A DNA stretch of 64,000 nucleotides from Polyangiaceae bacterium (GTDB lineage: Bacteria > Myxococcota_A > Polyangia > Polyangiales > Polyangiaceae). The DNA is taken from NCBI GenBank assembly GCA_019637295.1, contig JAHBVX010000007.1:397716-461715 (forward strand), given 5' to 3'. The first letter of the stretch is position 1. Every line of letters begins with the position of its first letter. The notes under the pieces were generated by a model, which had not been told where the DNA came from, did no database searches, and saw nothing but the letters and a program-made list of their open reading frames with translations. Made by a program: the position numbers and the translations under genes. Shown piece by piece: positions 31,560 through 40,935 of the stretch.

Positions 31560-33520
31560 CCGCGCTTTCCTTCGGGGAGCGCCAGGAGCTCGGCCTCGTC
31601 GAGGCGAGCTCGATCCGGATCGATGCGGAACCCGCGCACGCTCTGCTCGAGCTCGTCCGCGAGCTCTTGTAGCTTGTCCCCTTGGGTGACGGCGCTCTCG
31701 CTCGACGCCAACACGGAGCTGGCGATGCGTTGCACCGCGTCCATGTTGCGAGCGATCTCGTCGCTGGCGATGGCTTGCTCTTGCACGGCAGCGGCTGTGT
31801 CGTCGATCACGCTGACCAAAGTCTTGAGATCCGCGAGCGTGGTCTCGACCAGGCCCGTGCCTTCCTCGACCTCGCGCGTTCCGTCCTGCATCACGCGTAC
31901 GGCCTCGCCGGTCTGGTCGCGGATGTTGGCGATCAGATCCTCGATGTCGCGCGCGCTCTGTCCGGTGCGCTTGGCCAGCGAGCTGACCTCGTCTGCCACC
32001 ACGGCGAACCCGCGCCCGTGCTCGCCCGCGTGCGCGGCCTCGATGGCCGCGTTGAGCGCGAGCATCGTCGTCTGCTCGCTGATCTGGCGGATCACGCCCA
32101 CGATGTTGCCAATCCGCTTGCCGCTCTCGCCCAGCGCTTCGATGCGCGCAGCGGCGTCCTCCACCGTGCGCCGGATCTGACTCAGGCGGCTGATGGCTCG
32201 CGTCACGGCCTCGCCGCTCTGCTTGGCGGTGCGGGTGGCCTCGGCGGCGTTCTCGGCCACCTGCTGGATGCTGGAGGACAGCTCCGTGACGGCGGCGGTG
32301 GAGCTGGTGATGCGGCCTGCCTGCTCCTTGGCGCCGTCGAGCATCTGCTTGCTGATGGTGCTGACCTCGCCGCTCGAGGCGCCGACCTGGAAGGCCGTGC
32401 GCTGCACGCCCGCAGCCAAGCTGTGGATCTTGGCGAAGACTCGGTTGAGGTTGCCCGCCAGCATCCCCAGCTCGTCCCGCGTCTCGACGTCCAGCCGCTT
32501 GGACAGATCGGCCTGCCCACGGGTCAGATCTTCGGTGGCGTCGATGTAGCGCCGCAGCGGCCGCGTGATCTGGACCGCCAGCAGGTAGCCGACGCCTAGC
32601 GCCAGGGCCAGGGCGAGGCCGAACACCAGGGCCATCCCGCCGACGGCGCCCCGGATCTTCTCGGCTTGGTGCTCGCGGGTGCGGACCATGACCAGCGTGC
32701 CGAGCTGAGTGACGTCCGGATCTCCACCGCGATCGTAGCCGTAGACCGTCTCTTGCCACAGATCCCAGGTCTTCTCGCTGAACACGAGGACCGGGACTCG
32801 CTCGTCGCCCTCGACGGCGAGCTGGGGATTCTTGCTCGCGCGGGCGAGGGGCTCCCACTCCTCCTTGGGCAGCGCGCTGGCGAGCACCTTGTCCCCCGCG
32901 ACGAGCGCGAACCGATGTTGCTTCTCGGGCTTGTCCGAGCCGGAGTTGGCGGCCACGTCCTTGAACCAGGTGTCGAGCTGCTGCCCGATGAGCACGGTGC
33001 CCACGATGCGGGAGTCCACCCGAATCGTGGCGCCGGAGACGCGATAGGCCTTGCCCTGCACGACGGCGAGCTTGCCCCGAACGGCCTTGCCTTCCCGGAG
33101 GTCCGAGAACAAGCGAGACGCACGGTACTCGGCGCCGGGGATGGGGCGCAGCCCGGCCCCGCTCAGGGTCGAGCCGGTGGCGTCCGAGATGGTGAGCAGG
33201 TCCGGCGCGATGGTGCCTTGCAGCGCGTCGACGATGCGCTTCGCGGCGTCGACGGCCTGGTCCGGCGCCCCGCCGTCGAGCGCGGCGGCGATCGCCGGGT
33301 CCCCTGCGATCAGCCGGGCGATGGCGTACTCGCTCGTGCCCAGGTCGGCGAGGGCGGACTTGTAGCGCAGGAAGTGCTTCTCGAGCACGGCGCCGCCTCG
33401 GCCACCGGTGCTCGTCACTGCGTCGTAGGCGGCCCACGAACCCAGGGCGAGCACGAGCATGGAGACGGCGATGATCGTGCCCATGATCTTGCCGCGTACA
33501 CTCAGTCGGGGGCGCCGCAT
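31556..33520 (-). CDS. Methyl-accepting chemotaxis protein
   Basis: A 654-residue transmembrane chemoreceptor. TM1 is at about residues 12-32; a large periplasmic sensor region of about 250 residues with a Cache-like look follows; TM2 ([26 protein letters not shown]) leads into a HAMP domain ([28 protein letters not shown]). The cytoplasmic coiled-coil signalling domain includes the invariant hairpin tip [23 protein letters not shown], which contacts CheA and CheW. No cheA, cheW or cheR is in the window, so it is an orphan receptor. Its stop overlaps the start of the lipoprotein at 31559. The ligand cannot be told from sequence. Confidence 0.95.
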   Translation of the reverse strand: MRRPRLSVRGKIMGTIIAVSMLVLALGSWAAYDAVTSTGGRGGAVLEKHFLRYKSALADLGTSEYAIARLIAGDPAIAAALDGGAPDQAVDAAKRIVDALQGTIAPDLLTISDATGSTLSGAGLRPIPGAEYRASRLFSDLREGKAVRGKLAVVQGKAYRVSGATIRVDSRIVGTVLIGQQLDTWFKDVAANSGSDKPEKQHRFALVAGDKVLASALPKEEWEPLARASKNPQLAVEGDERVPVLVFSEKTWDLWQETVYGYDRGGDPDVTQLGTLVMVRTREHQAEKIRGAVGGMALVFGLALALALGVGYLLAVQITRPLRRYIDATEDLTRGQADLSKRLDVETRDELGMLAGNLNRVFAKIHSLAAGVQRTAFQVGASSGEVSTISKQMLDGAKEQAGRITSSTAAVTELSSSIQQVAENAAEATRTAKQSGEAVTRAISRLSQIRRTVEDAAARIEALGESGKRIGNIVGVIRQISEQTTMLALNAAIEAAHAGEHGRGFAVVADEVSSLAKRTGQSARDIEDLIANIRDQTGEAVRVMQDGTREVEEGTGLVETTLADLKTLVSVIDDTAAAVQEQAIASDEIARNMDAVQRIASSVLASSESAVTQGDKLQELADELEQSVRGFRIDPDRARLDEAELLALPEGKRG

Positions 33521-33554
33521 GCGCGGGGGACGTTAGAGCGAACCCGGGCTCCTT

Positions 33555-34739
33555 TCAACCGTTCTTCCGCCGCGCGTCTCCGGCGATGGCGCGCGAATAG
33601 GCCCGATTTTGTGCCGCCGTGGCCAACACGAGCACGACGGCTGCCGCCATCCCGAGCGCGGCTAGCAGGGTCGGATCCGATTTGAGCGCGGCCAGGGTCA
33701 GCCCGCCCACGACCGAGGCCAGCGGCAGCGCGACGCCGATGACCCAGGTTCGGCTCTGGGCGCGTCGCTCGGGTGGCAGCACTTCGTAGAGCAAGTTGGC
33801 GATGGGCGTGCGCACCGCGTTGCGCAGCTCGGACTCCACCGCGCGCGCGCCGAGCGCCAGCGCGGCCGAGGGTGGCAGCAGGGAGAGCCCCGCCTGCGCC
33901 AACAGGTAGCACGTTGCCCAGCCGAGATTCAGCACCGGCAGCGCGCCGCGCTGCAGCCAGCGGCCCACGGCGCCCAGCTGCAGCAGGACGGCGACCGTCC
34001 CCGCGAGCGCGAAGTAGAGGCCAAGCACACGAGCCAGCGCGAGCTCGTCGAAGCGTGCCTCGAGGATGGCGCCGCTCTGCGTGGTCAAGGCCAGTCGGCC
34101 GATGGCCAGCGCGACCGAACCCACCACGATGGCGGCGAGCAGTCCGCGCGCGGACGTCGCGGGTGAGCCGGAGCCCACGAGCGAGGCGGGCGCTTCGAGC
34201 TCGACGGACAGGTCTGCCTCGCTGGCGGGCCGCAGCTCGTAGCGCGCGACGCGGTGAGACCACAGCGCGCCTGCTGCCTGCGCCGCGGCGCCGAGCGCGA
34301 AGGCCACGCTCGGCCCGAGCGACCCGCCGATGGCGAGCGCGGGCCCCGCGAGGATCGCGCCGGCGCGGCCGAGCCCGTACACCACCGGCAACGTGCGCGC
34401 AGCGCGAGAGGCGAGCGCCGCGAGGGCCAGAACGCCGAAGTGAATGACCCGCAGGCGAGTGAGCACACCCACCACGACGAACGCGAGCAGGGGACCGGAG
34501 GCCGTCGGGATCAGGAGCGCCAGGAGGGCCAGCAGTAGGGCAGAGCCGAGCTGCAGCGCGCCGACGACGGCCCACGGCGAGCGTGGGCGCGCCCAGCGAT
34601 CGATGCACAGACTGGCCACGACCTCGGCCGCCGCACGCAGGGCGAGGGCGAGGGGAAGCGCGGGGGCGCCGACGCGGGACAGCAGCGCGACCAGCGCCGC
34701 ACCCTCGGTCAGCACCTCCACGAACGAGGACAACGCCAT
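33555..34739 (-). CDS. MFS-like / NTT-related membrane transporter
   Basis: A 394-residue protein with about ten hydrophobic helices. The ending YEVLPPERRAQSRTWVIGVALPLASVVGGLTLA and the middle DELALARVLGLYFALAGTVAVLLQLGAVGRWLQ resemble the nucleotide-transporter-like (NTT/ADP-ATP exchange) branch of the major facilitator fold seen in many Gram-negative bacteria; substrate unknown. ATG 34739 is the first standard start. However the frame stays open upstream, reading SRPATLLGLSPGDGPPTRRLGGL before it, which resembles the usual N-terminus of this branch. A CTG at 34811 overlaps the upstream stop as CTGA and could be the true start (see findings). It is the last gene of the kinase operon. Confidence 0.7.
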   Translation of the reverse strand: MALSSFVEVLTEGAALVALLSRVGAPALPLALALRAAAEVVASLCIDRWARPRSPWAVVGALQLGSALLLALLALLIPTASGPLLAFVVVGVLTRLRVIHFGVLALAALASRAARTLPVVYGLGRAGAILAGPALAIGGSLGPSVAFALGAAAQAAGALWSHRVARYELRPASEADLSVELEAPASLVGSGSPATSARGLLAAIVVGSVALAIGRLALTTQSGAILEARFDELALARVLGLYFALAGTVAVLLQLGAVGRWLQRGALPVLNLGWATCYLLAQAGLSLLPPSAALALGARAVESELRNAVRTPIANLLYEVLPPERRAQSRTWVIGVALPLASVVGGLTLAALKSDPTLLAALGMAAAVVLVLATAAQNRAYSRAIAGDARRKNG

Positions 34740-34807
34740 CAGTCCGCCCAGCCGTCGCGTTGGCGGGCCATCGCCCGGGCTCAGGCCCAGGAGGGTAGCC
34801 GGTCGGC

Positions 34808-35359
34808 TCAGCGCGACCTCCGGTCCGGGGAACAGATCCGAGCGCTGAACGGGCCACGGAGGTGGGTCGCCGGGTGGTCGCCGTCGCCGGAGGACTCGAA
34901 CGCGAGCAACCCTTCGATGCCGCCGCGCGGCCCGAGCTCGACCCTCCGGAGGAGCAGCTCGCCCCCCGCGGGCAGGACGGCGCTACCGCTCCCGCGGCGC
35001 ACGGTGGGAAGCGCCAGGGCCGAGGTGGAGCGCTCGAGGCTGCCCTCGCCCGGCCAGGGGTAGCTCGCGCGGCCCAGGCTGCGTCCGTTCGGCACGATGA
35101 CAGTCACGGTCACGAGCACGTGATCGTCCGTCGGCAGCGAGAGCGCACCGCAGTCTGCCGGATAGCTCGAGAGCGAGACACGCAGCTCGCGTCTGAGACC
35201 AGGAATGTCGACCAGCTCCGCCCAGGCCGCGACGGGTTGGAACACGAAGGTGTCCCTCTCGCCGGGCGCGAGCGAGACATGGATGTCTGTCGCGCGCTCC
35301 GCGCGGCACGTCGTCGCGAGCAGCAGCAACGAGCCCACCAGGATCAGCCGCGGGCGCAT
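34808..35359 (-). CDS. Secreted lipoprotein-like protein, unknown function
   Basis: A 183-residue protein starting 3 bases after the kinase stop, so cotranscribed. MRPRLILVGSLLLLATTC has a good signal and a Cys18 that may be lipidated (LATTC). The rest is predicted all-beta with VSLAPGERDTFVFQPVAAWAELVD, TVTVIVPNGRSLGRASYPWPGEGSLE, VLPAGGELLLRRVELG and two other Cys (positions about 70 and 176) that could form a disulfide. No family is recognised. It sits between the kinase gene and a transporter gene and is presumably part of the same envelope function. Confidence 0.65.
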   Translation of the reverse strand: MRPRLILVGSLLLLATTCRAERATDIHVSLAPGERDTFVFQPVAAWAELVDIPGLRRELRVSLSSYPADCGALSLPTDDHVLVTVTVIVPNGRSLGRASYPWPGEGSLERSTSALALPTVRRGSGSAVLPAGGELLLRRVELGPRGGIEGLLAFESSGDGDHPATHLRGPFSARICSPDRRSR

Positions 35360-35362
35360 GGC

Positions 35363-38300
35363 TCAAGGGTGCGCGCCAGCGACGCCTGCGCTCGCGTCGA
35401 GCGGCCAGGTCAGCCGCTCCAGAACCGGGCCGAGCCGACCGAGCGCGCTTCGCAATGACCCCACGGTCGCGCGCATGCGCGGATCCCGTCTCAAACAGGC
35501 AGCCAGCAGCACCCCGAGCTCTGCTTGCGCCGGGTGAGCTGCGAACCGGGCCAGCGCCGGGGGCCAACCATCGTGCGAGACGTGGGCGGACGCGAGCGCG
35601 AGCTCGTCGTCGCCCTCGAACAGCGCGGTGGCGGTGAGCAGCTCGAAGGCTACGGCGCCGAAGGAGTACACGTCCGCCGGGGGTGGCGTGGGGAGGTGGT
35701 CCTCGGGCACGACGCCGAGCACCTCGGGCGCGCAGTACTCCACGGTGCCGCAACCGGGCCGGAGTTGGCGTCCGCTCAAGCCAAAGTCCACCAGCACGGG
35801 GATCGTGCCCTCCCGCAAGATGACGTTGGACGGCTTGACGTCCAGGTGTCCCACTCCGGCCTGGTGCAGGGCCGCGAGCCCCGCCAGGATGCCGTCCAGG
35901 TAGGCGAGCACCCGCGCCGTGTTCAGGCTCCGGCTGCGCACCAGACGATCGAGCGGGACGCCCTTGATCAGCTCCATGACCAGGATGGGCTTGGGGCGCG
36001 CGGCCAAGTCGAAGGTGACGAAGCGTGCCAAGTTCGGGTGAGCGGGAAGCCCGAGCAGGGCCGTGGCCTCTTCCCGAAACAGCTGCATGAACTGTTGCTC
36101 GCTCAAGCTGCGGGCGGTCGTCGGATCGTACTGCGGGACCTTGAGCGCGAAGGTTTCGGCCTCCTCGTCGTGACGATCCTCCAGGCGCCGGGCCAGAAAC
36201 ACGCTGCTGCCGCCGCCCGCACCGAGGGCGCGCACCACGAAGAACGCGCCGATCGTCCGGCGCGGCAAGAGCCAGTCGGGTAGGGCGTCGCGCCGTCGCT
36301 CGAGCGGAATCACCTCGAGATCCGGCGGCGCCGCGATGGGCAGCGAGACGAGCCGCATGAGCACGTGGCGCGCGGCGTCGGCGATGGGCACTGGAAGCTC
36401 GGCGACCAGCTCCTGGGTGGCCATCGACACTTGGCGTTCGTTGGGCGGAACCCCGCTGGACACGGCGCGCTCGACCAAGCTCGACAAGTGCGCCACGTCG
36501 GTCACGACCGTGATGTTCGCCCCGGCGTCGTGGCGGAGCACGCGCCTGCGGGTGGCCGAGAGCAGCTCCCGCAGCGCGTCGGCGGAGGCCTCCACCTCGT
36601 CCACGGGTGCAGCGCCGGACGCGGCGTCCGTGACCAGCTCCTCCATACCGCGGGCAGCCGCGATGGCCTCGAGTCCACGCGCGAGCCTGAGCAGCGCTTG
36701 CCGGAGCGCTTCGGCTCGATGCGTCCCGCCCGCAGAGACGCGAGCCAGGCGGAAGACGCGGCGTGCGACGTTCACGTCGTCCTCACGCCTCGAGGTGGAG
36801 AAGGTCACCGAGTCGGTGCCCTCGGACTCCGGGCTCCGTTGCTGGCGGATGGGGCTGAGGAAAGAGGCGTAGGTCTCGGTCACGCTCTGCACGTCCACGT
36901 GGGTGGAGGCCTCGGCGATCATCGCGACGCTGTGGCGGTCCGTCAGGTGATCCGCCGTGAGCAGCAGGATGTCCGCGGGCTCGGCCACGGCCTCCCGCAC
37001 CGCGGCGTCGAGGGTGCGCGCCAGGGTGGCGCACAAGATCCGATGCACGGACGCGTCGGGGCCTGCGGCCAAGCGCGTGAACAGCACTTGCATGCAGCGC
37101 ACCAGTCGCGCGCTGACGCGTTCGCGCTCGCTCTCCCCGTCCGACGCGATGGTCTCGGTGTCGACCAGGTGCAGGAGGGCTCGCAGGCGGCGGGACGTCG
37201 CGACGGAGCCGCTCCGGCTCCAGGGTGCGGTCAGCGCCGTCTGCTCGGCGTCGAGCAGGTAGTCGCCCAGCCGATTGCGCAGCACCTCGAGGTCGGCGAC
37301 GGTGCCCTCGGCGTCGCCCGGACTGCGGCCGAGCAGCATCAGATCGAACAGCCGCGAGCGCTCCAGCACCGCGTTGTCGAGGTCGGCGAGGCTCTCCACC
37401 AGCTCCGTGAGGGTGGACTCGTCGTGGGGGTCGAAGCTGAGCGCGGTCAAGGCCGTGCCGGAGGCGACGGACAGCGCGCGCTGGGCCAAGTCGAAGGCCG
37501 CGCGAGCGCCGCCGGTCTCGTACGCATGCACGGCCGTGCGCACCCGATCCGAGAGCAAGGTCTCCGTGTCGTCCCGGTCCAGGATCTCGAGGGCGCGCCT
37601 CGTCAGCCCCCGCAGCGCCGGGCTCTCGGTGTCGAGCTTGGACGCGAGCACGCCGCGCAGCATGCCGGCCGCGCGCTCGCCAAAGGAGGGGTGGACCATG
37701 TCCGCGAGCAGCTCGGCGAGGGCCTCGGCGACGTCCGGGCGCCGGGTGGCCGCCAGCCGGTCGAGCAGCTCCTCGGCGGCGTCGGGCTCGGCCTCCACCA
37801 CCGGGCCGAGGCCCCAGATCATCGTGGCGAGGATGCCGGGATCGCGCTTCGGGACCTCGCCCTGGAGCACCGAGCCGAGGATCCGCATGGCGCCGCTGGG
37901 ATCGCCGACCAGGCAGGCGACCAGCGAGACCGCGGCGCGACGCCACTCGGTCGGCGTGAGCTTCAGATCGAGCTTCTCGTGGATCTGATCGAGCAGGTGG
38001 CTGTCGACGGACGCGAGCAGCCCGCGCGCGATCGCGGCGTGTCGCCACACGAGCGGCTCCCGGTCGGCGAGCAGCGCGCGTCGCGCGGGGCGGACCAGCT
38101 CGGACGCGAGCAGATCCTTCGGCAGCATGTCACCCTGCTGCGTGCGGTACACGGCCTCGCGCGCGGCGTGCTCGACCAGCTTCGCGGCCTGTCGCCGCGC
38201 GGTCAGCGGTCCGCTGGACGGGCGGATGACCCACCGCTCGGTCAGCTCGCGCCGGGCCACCAGGCAGTAGGCGAGCGCCCCAGCGTCGACGGAGGTGCCC

Positions 38301-38737
38301 ACGGGCAGGTCGAGGACCAGGCTGATGCGCGCGCGCATGGTGACCGTCTCGAGGGCCTTGGCCGACCCGAGCGCCATGCGAGACGCGACCGTGGCGAAGG
38401 TGCTCGCCTGGCCTTCGTAGATGGACGCGAACACGCGACGTCCGAGGTCGCGCCGCTCGCTGCCCACAGGCAACCCGAGGGTGAGCTCGTACAGGGCCAG
38501 GGCGGCGGCGCCCGGCGCGATGAAGTCGAGGTCGTCGCAGAGGCCCGTCTGCAGCGCGATGGCGACGGCGGCTCGCAGGCTCTCGGGATCGACGCCGTCC
38601 AGCGGCGGCGGGCCCGAGACGCGTACGGACTGTCCGAGGGCGGTGACTGCCTGGCGAAAGCTCGTCCGCCGGTCTGCAGGGTCGGCCAGGCGGCTCAGCG
38701 CCAGGATGGCCTCGGCGGGGCTCGAGCGATTCCGCAT
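35363..38737 (-). CDS. Large protein with C-terminal Ser/Thr kinase domain
   Basis: A 1124-residue cytoplasmic protein. The first about 830 residues are almost all helical, rich in Ala, Leu, Arg and Glu, and look like HEAT/ARM-type repeats; no known domain is certain. The kinase domain is at about 830-1110: Gly loop ALGAGGGSSV, catalytic Lys866 (FALKVPQYD), catalytic loop HLDVKPSN (964-971; Asp966, Lys968, Asn971) and DFGLS (984-988), then APE as CAPEVLG. The residue before the catalytic Asp is Leu, so this is a non-RD kinase. Most bacterial Hanks-type kinases have the kinase domain first and a sensor after it; here the order is reversed. It heads an operon with a secreted protein and a transporter. 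Confidence 0.88.
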   Translation of the reverse strand: MRNRSSPAEAILALSRLADPADRRTSFRQAVTALGQSVRVSGPPPLDGVDPESLRAAVAIALQTGLCDDLDFIAPGAAALALYELTLGLPVGSERRDLGRRVFASIYEGQASTFATVASRMALGSAKALETVTMRARISLVLDLPVGTSVDAGALAYCLVARRELTERWVIRPSSGPLTARRQAAKLVEHAAREAVYRTQQGDMLPKDLLASELVRPARRALLADREPLVWRHAAIARGLLASVDSHLLDQIHEKLDLKLTPTEWRRAAVSLVACLVGDPSGAMRILGSVLQGEVPKRDPGILATMIWGLGPVVEAEPDAAEELLDRLAATRRPDVAEALAELLADMVHPSFGERAAGMLRGVLASKLDTESPALRGLTRRALEILDRDDTETLLSDRVRTAVHAYETGGARAAFDLAQRALSVASGTALTALSFDPHDESTLTELVESLADLDNAVLERSRLFDLMLLGRSPGDAEGTVADLEVLRNRLGDYLLDAEQTALTAPWSRSGSVATSRRLRALLHLVDTETIASDGESERERVSARLVRCMQVLFTRLAAGPDASVHRILCATLARTLDAAVREAVAEPADILLLTADHLTDRHSVAMIAEASTHVDVQSVTETYASFLSPIRQQRSPESEGTDSVTFSTSRREDDVNVARRVFRLARVSAGGTHRAEALRQALLRLARGLEAIAAARGMEELVTDAASGAAPVDEVEASADALRELLSATRRRVLRHDAGANITVVTDVAHLSSLVERAVSSGVPPNERQVSMATQELVAELPVPIADAARHVLMRLVSLPIAAPPDLEVIPLERRRDALPDWLLPRRTIGAFFVVRALGAGGGSSVFLARRLEDRHDEEAETFALKVPQYDPTTARSLSEQQFMQLFREEATALLGLPAHPNLARFVTFDLAARPKPILVMELIKGVPLDRLVRSRSLNTARVLAYLDGILAGLAALHQAGVGHLDVKPSNVILREGTIPVLVDFGLSGRQLRPGCGTVEYCAPEVLGVVPEDHLPTPPPADVYSFGAVAFELLTATALFEGDDELALASAHVSHDGWPPALARFAAHPAQAELGVLLAACLRRDPRMRATVGSLRSALGRLGPVLERLTWPLDASAGVAGAHP

Positions 38738-38912
38738 ACCCGGCGAGGGTACCGCATCGGCACGAGCAAGCCGAAGTTCGGCACGCGTGAGTGCTGGTTC
38801 ACGCGGCCGACGGGCGGGGTGTGACTAGCGGGCTACAGCCGCGGCAGCGGAGCGGGGTTAATCGCTGGTCCGGGTCTTGTATGAGAGCCCGCGCGGAGCG
38901 AAAGGACGGACC

Positions 38913-39932
38913 ATGAAGACCCACGTGCGACTCGGACTCGGTGTGTTGGCCCTGCTCGGTGCTCAGGGCTGCCTGATGCCCCCCGAGGACGACGGACGCC
39001 AGTTCCGGGAGGCCATTCCCCGGGCGGAGGCCATCCAGATCAACGGCCCCGAGTCGGCGGCCGCGTCGAACCAAACCCAAGGCTTCGAGGCGCTGTCCGG
39101 CGCGCAGGCGGACGAGCCCTGGGCGGATGGCCCCTGGTCCTATTGGTACGGTTTCACCCGGCATGTGCGCAGCGGCGTGAACAAGGTGACCGCGGCGGTG
39201 CTCGGCAGCGTGTGGCTCATCGTGCATACCCGGCCGACCAGCGTGTCGAGCTCCGAAGCCATCTGGGGCCCATACACCGACGCCCTCGAGCCGGTGACCT
39301 ACCGGCTGAGGGTCACCCGGATCGCCGCCAAGACGTACGAGTATCGTCTCGAGGGGCGGCCCCGCACCTCGGCCGACGACGCCGACTACGTCGCCGTCCT
39401 GTTCGGCACGGGCTTCGGGAGAGGCCACGAGAGCCATGGGGACGGCAGCTTCACCATCGACATCGACGCGGCCAGGAGCCTCGACCCGTTCGCCGTCGAC
39501 GCCAAGGACAGCGGCAAGGTGACCATCACCCACGATCTGCCGCCGACCATCACCCAGAACCTGTTCATCGGCGCACGCACCGTGAAGGCAGACGTGCTGC
39601 CCTCGAGCTCGGAGCAAGCCTTCTCGGTCGCGTCCACCACCGAAGAAGACGGCTCGGGTACCCTCGCGGTGAGCGCCAAGGCCGACGCGGACGACAGCGG
39701 GGGCGCAGCGCTCGAGGACGTGTCGGTGAAGAGCCGCTGGGCGACCACCGGAGCCGGTCGCAGCGACATCACCATCAGCGGGGGCGATCTGCCGACCGAG
39801 CTCGGCACGGTCAAGGCGACCGAGTGCTGGAGCGAGTCCTTCCAGAGCGTTTACGTCGGCTATAGCGCGAACGTGACCTGGGCCGAGGCCGAGGGCAGCG
39901 AGAGCGCCTGCGTGTTCGCCAGCGCCGAGTGA
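38913..39932 (+). CDS. Lipoprotein, unknown function
   Basis: A 339-residue predicted lipoprotein. ATG 38913 is supported by AAAGGA (38901-38906) 6 bases upstream and by the signal MKTHVRLGLGVLALLGAQGC (lipobox at Cys20). The mature part has strands such as VYTYRLRVTRIAAKTYEYRLEGRP-like repeats, an acidic stretch DDADYVAVLFGTGFGRGHESHGDGSF, and SGKVTITHDLPPTITQNL. It looks like a beta-rich surface protein; no known family. Two Cys near the end (KATECWSES and SACVF) could pair. It is divergent from the kinase gene (175 bases between starts), and upstream of the phosphoglycerate dehydrogenase. Confidence 0.7.
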   Translation: MKTHVRLGLGVLALLGAQGCLMPPEDDGRQFREAIPRAEAIQINGPESAAASNQTQGFEALSGAQADEPWADGPWSYWYGFTRHVRSGVNKVTAAVLGSVWLIVHTRPTSVSSSEAIWGPYTDALEPVTYRLRVTRIAAKTYEYRLEGRPRTSADDADYVAVLFGTGFGRGHESHGDGSFTIDIDAARSLDPFAVDAKDSGKVTITHDLPPTITQNLFIGARTVKADVLPSSSEQAFSVASTTEEDGSGTLAVSAKADADDSGGAALEDVSVKSRWATTGAGRSDITISGGDLPTELGTVKATECWSESFQSVYVGYSANVTWAEAEGSESACVFASAE

Positions 39933-39987
39933 CGGGTTGCCGGCGACGCGACGAGGGGCTATGCCCCGCCGCGTCAAAGGAGGCCCT

Positions 39988-40920
39988 GTGTCCAAGCGAG
40001 TCCTGATTGCCACGGAGAAGCCGTTCGCCGCCGCTGCACGCGACCAGATCGTCGCCATCCTGAAGGAGGCGGGCTACGAGGTCGCGCTGCTCGAGAAGTA
40101 CGAGGGCCAGGGCCCGCTGGTCGAGGCGATCCGGGCCGCAGACGCCGTCATCATCCGCAGCGACATCATCGATCGGGAGGTGCTCGAGGCGACGACGGGA
40201 CTGCACCTCGTCGTGCGCGCGGGCGCCGGCTACGACAACGTCGACACGGCGGTCGCCAAGGAGCGGGGAGTGGCCGTGATGAACACCCCCGGGCAGAACG
40301 CCAACGCCGTCGCCGAGTTGGTGCTGGCCATGATGGTCTACCTGGCCAGAAATCAGTTCGACGGCAAGCCCGGCACCGAGCTGCGAGGCAAGACCCTGGG
40401 TGTGCATGCGTTCGGGGCGGTAGGGCGGGCCGTGACGACCATCGCGCAGGGCTTCGGCATGCGCGTGCTGGCGTTCGATCCCTTCGTCGGCAAGGACATC
40501 GTGGAAGCGACCGGCGCCGAGTTCGTCCCCTCCGTCGAGGCTCTGTACGAACAGTCCCGCTACGTCTCGCTGCACATCCCGGCCACCCCGGAGACCAAGG
40601 GGTCCATCGGCAAGGACCGCCTGCTGCGCATGCCCAAGGGCGCGACGCTGGTGAACACGGCTCGCAGGGAGATCATCCACGAGGCAGAGCTGCTCGAGGT
40701 GTTCGCCGAGCGCGAGGACTTCCGCTACGCGAGCGACATCGCGCCGAGCGACGCCACCCTGGCCGCCCTGCGGGAGAGGTTTGCCTCCCGGGTGTACGTC
40801 ACCCCCGTGAAGATGGGCGCGCAGACCAGCGAGGCGAACGTGAACGCGGGGTTGGCCGCCGCGCGGCAGATAGTCGCGTTCTTCGAGAATGGCGAGCGCC
40901 GCTTCGTGGTCAATCCGTGA
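39988..40920 (+). CDS. serA: D-3-phosphoglycerate dehydrogenase (Lys-type)
   Basis: A 310-residue NAD-dependent 2-hydroxyacid dehydrogenase, most likely oxidising 3-phosphoglycerate in serine synthesis. I use GTG 39988 because AAAGGAGG (39976-39983) precedes it with good spacing; two earlier ATGs lack this. It has the Rossmann-fold segment LGVHAFGAVGRAV, in which the first Gly of GxGxxG is Ala, with Asp in LAFDPFV indicating NAD preference. Catalytic Arg is in NTARREIIHE. The usual catalytic His near the end (TPHxG) is Lys in TPVKMGAQTSEANVNAG, a form I recall from short type III enzymes such as those of Entamoeba and Bacteroides. No ACT domain. Convergent with an SDR gene. Confidence 0.85.
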   Translation: MSKRVLIATEKPFAAAARDQIVAILKEAGYEVALLEKYEGQGPLVEAIRAADAVIIRSDIIDREVLEATTGLHLVVRAGAGYDNVDTAVAKERGVAVMNTPGQNANAVAELVLAMMVYLARNQFDGKPGTELRGKTLGVHAFGAVGRAVTTIAQGFGMRVLAFDPFVGKDIVEATGAEFVPSVEALYEQSRYVSLHIPATPETKGSIGKDRLLRMPKGATLVNTARREIIHEAELLEVFAEREDFRYASDIAPSDATLAALRERFASRVYVTPVKMGAQTSEANVNAGLAAARQIVAFFENGERRFVVNP

Positions 40921-40935
40921 CCCGCGCGGGGGCGT

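Noticed and set aside
30900..33437. 845-codon open frame on the minus strand
   Set aside because: Its upstream part is an out-of-frame shadow of the chemoreceptor gene. Only the 3' section starting at ATG 31559 has a lipoprotein signal and is annotated.
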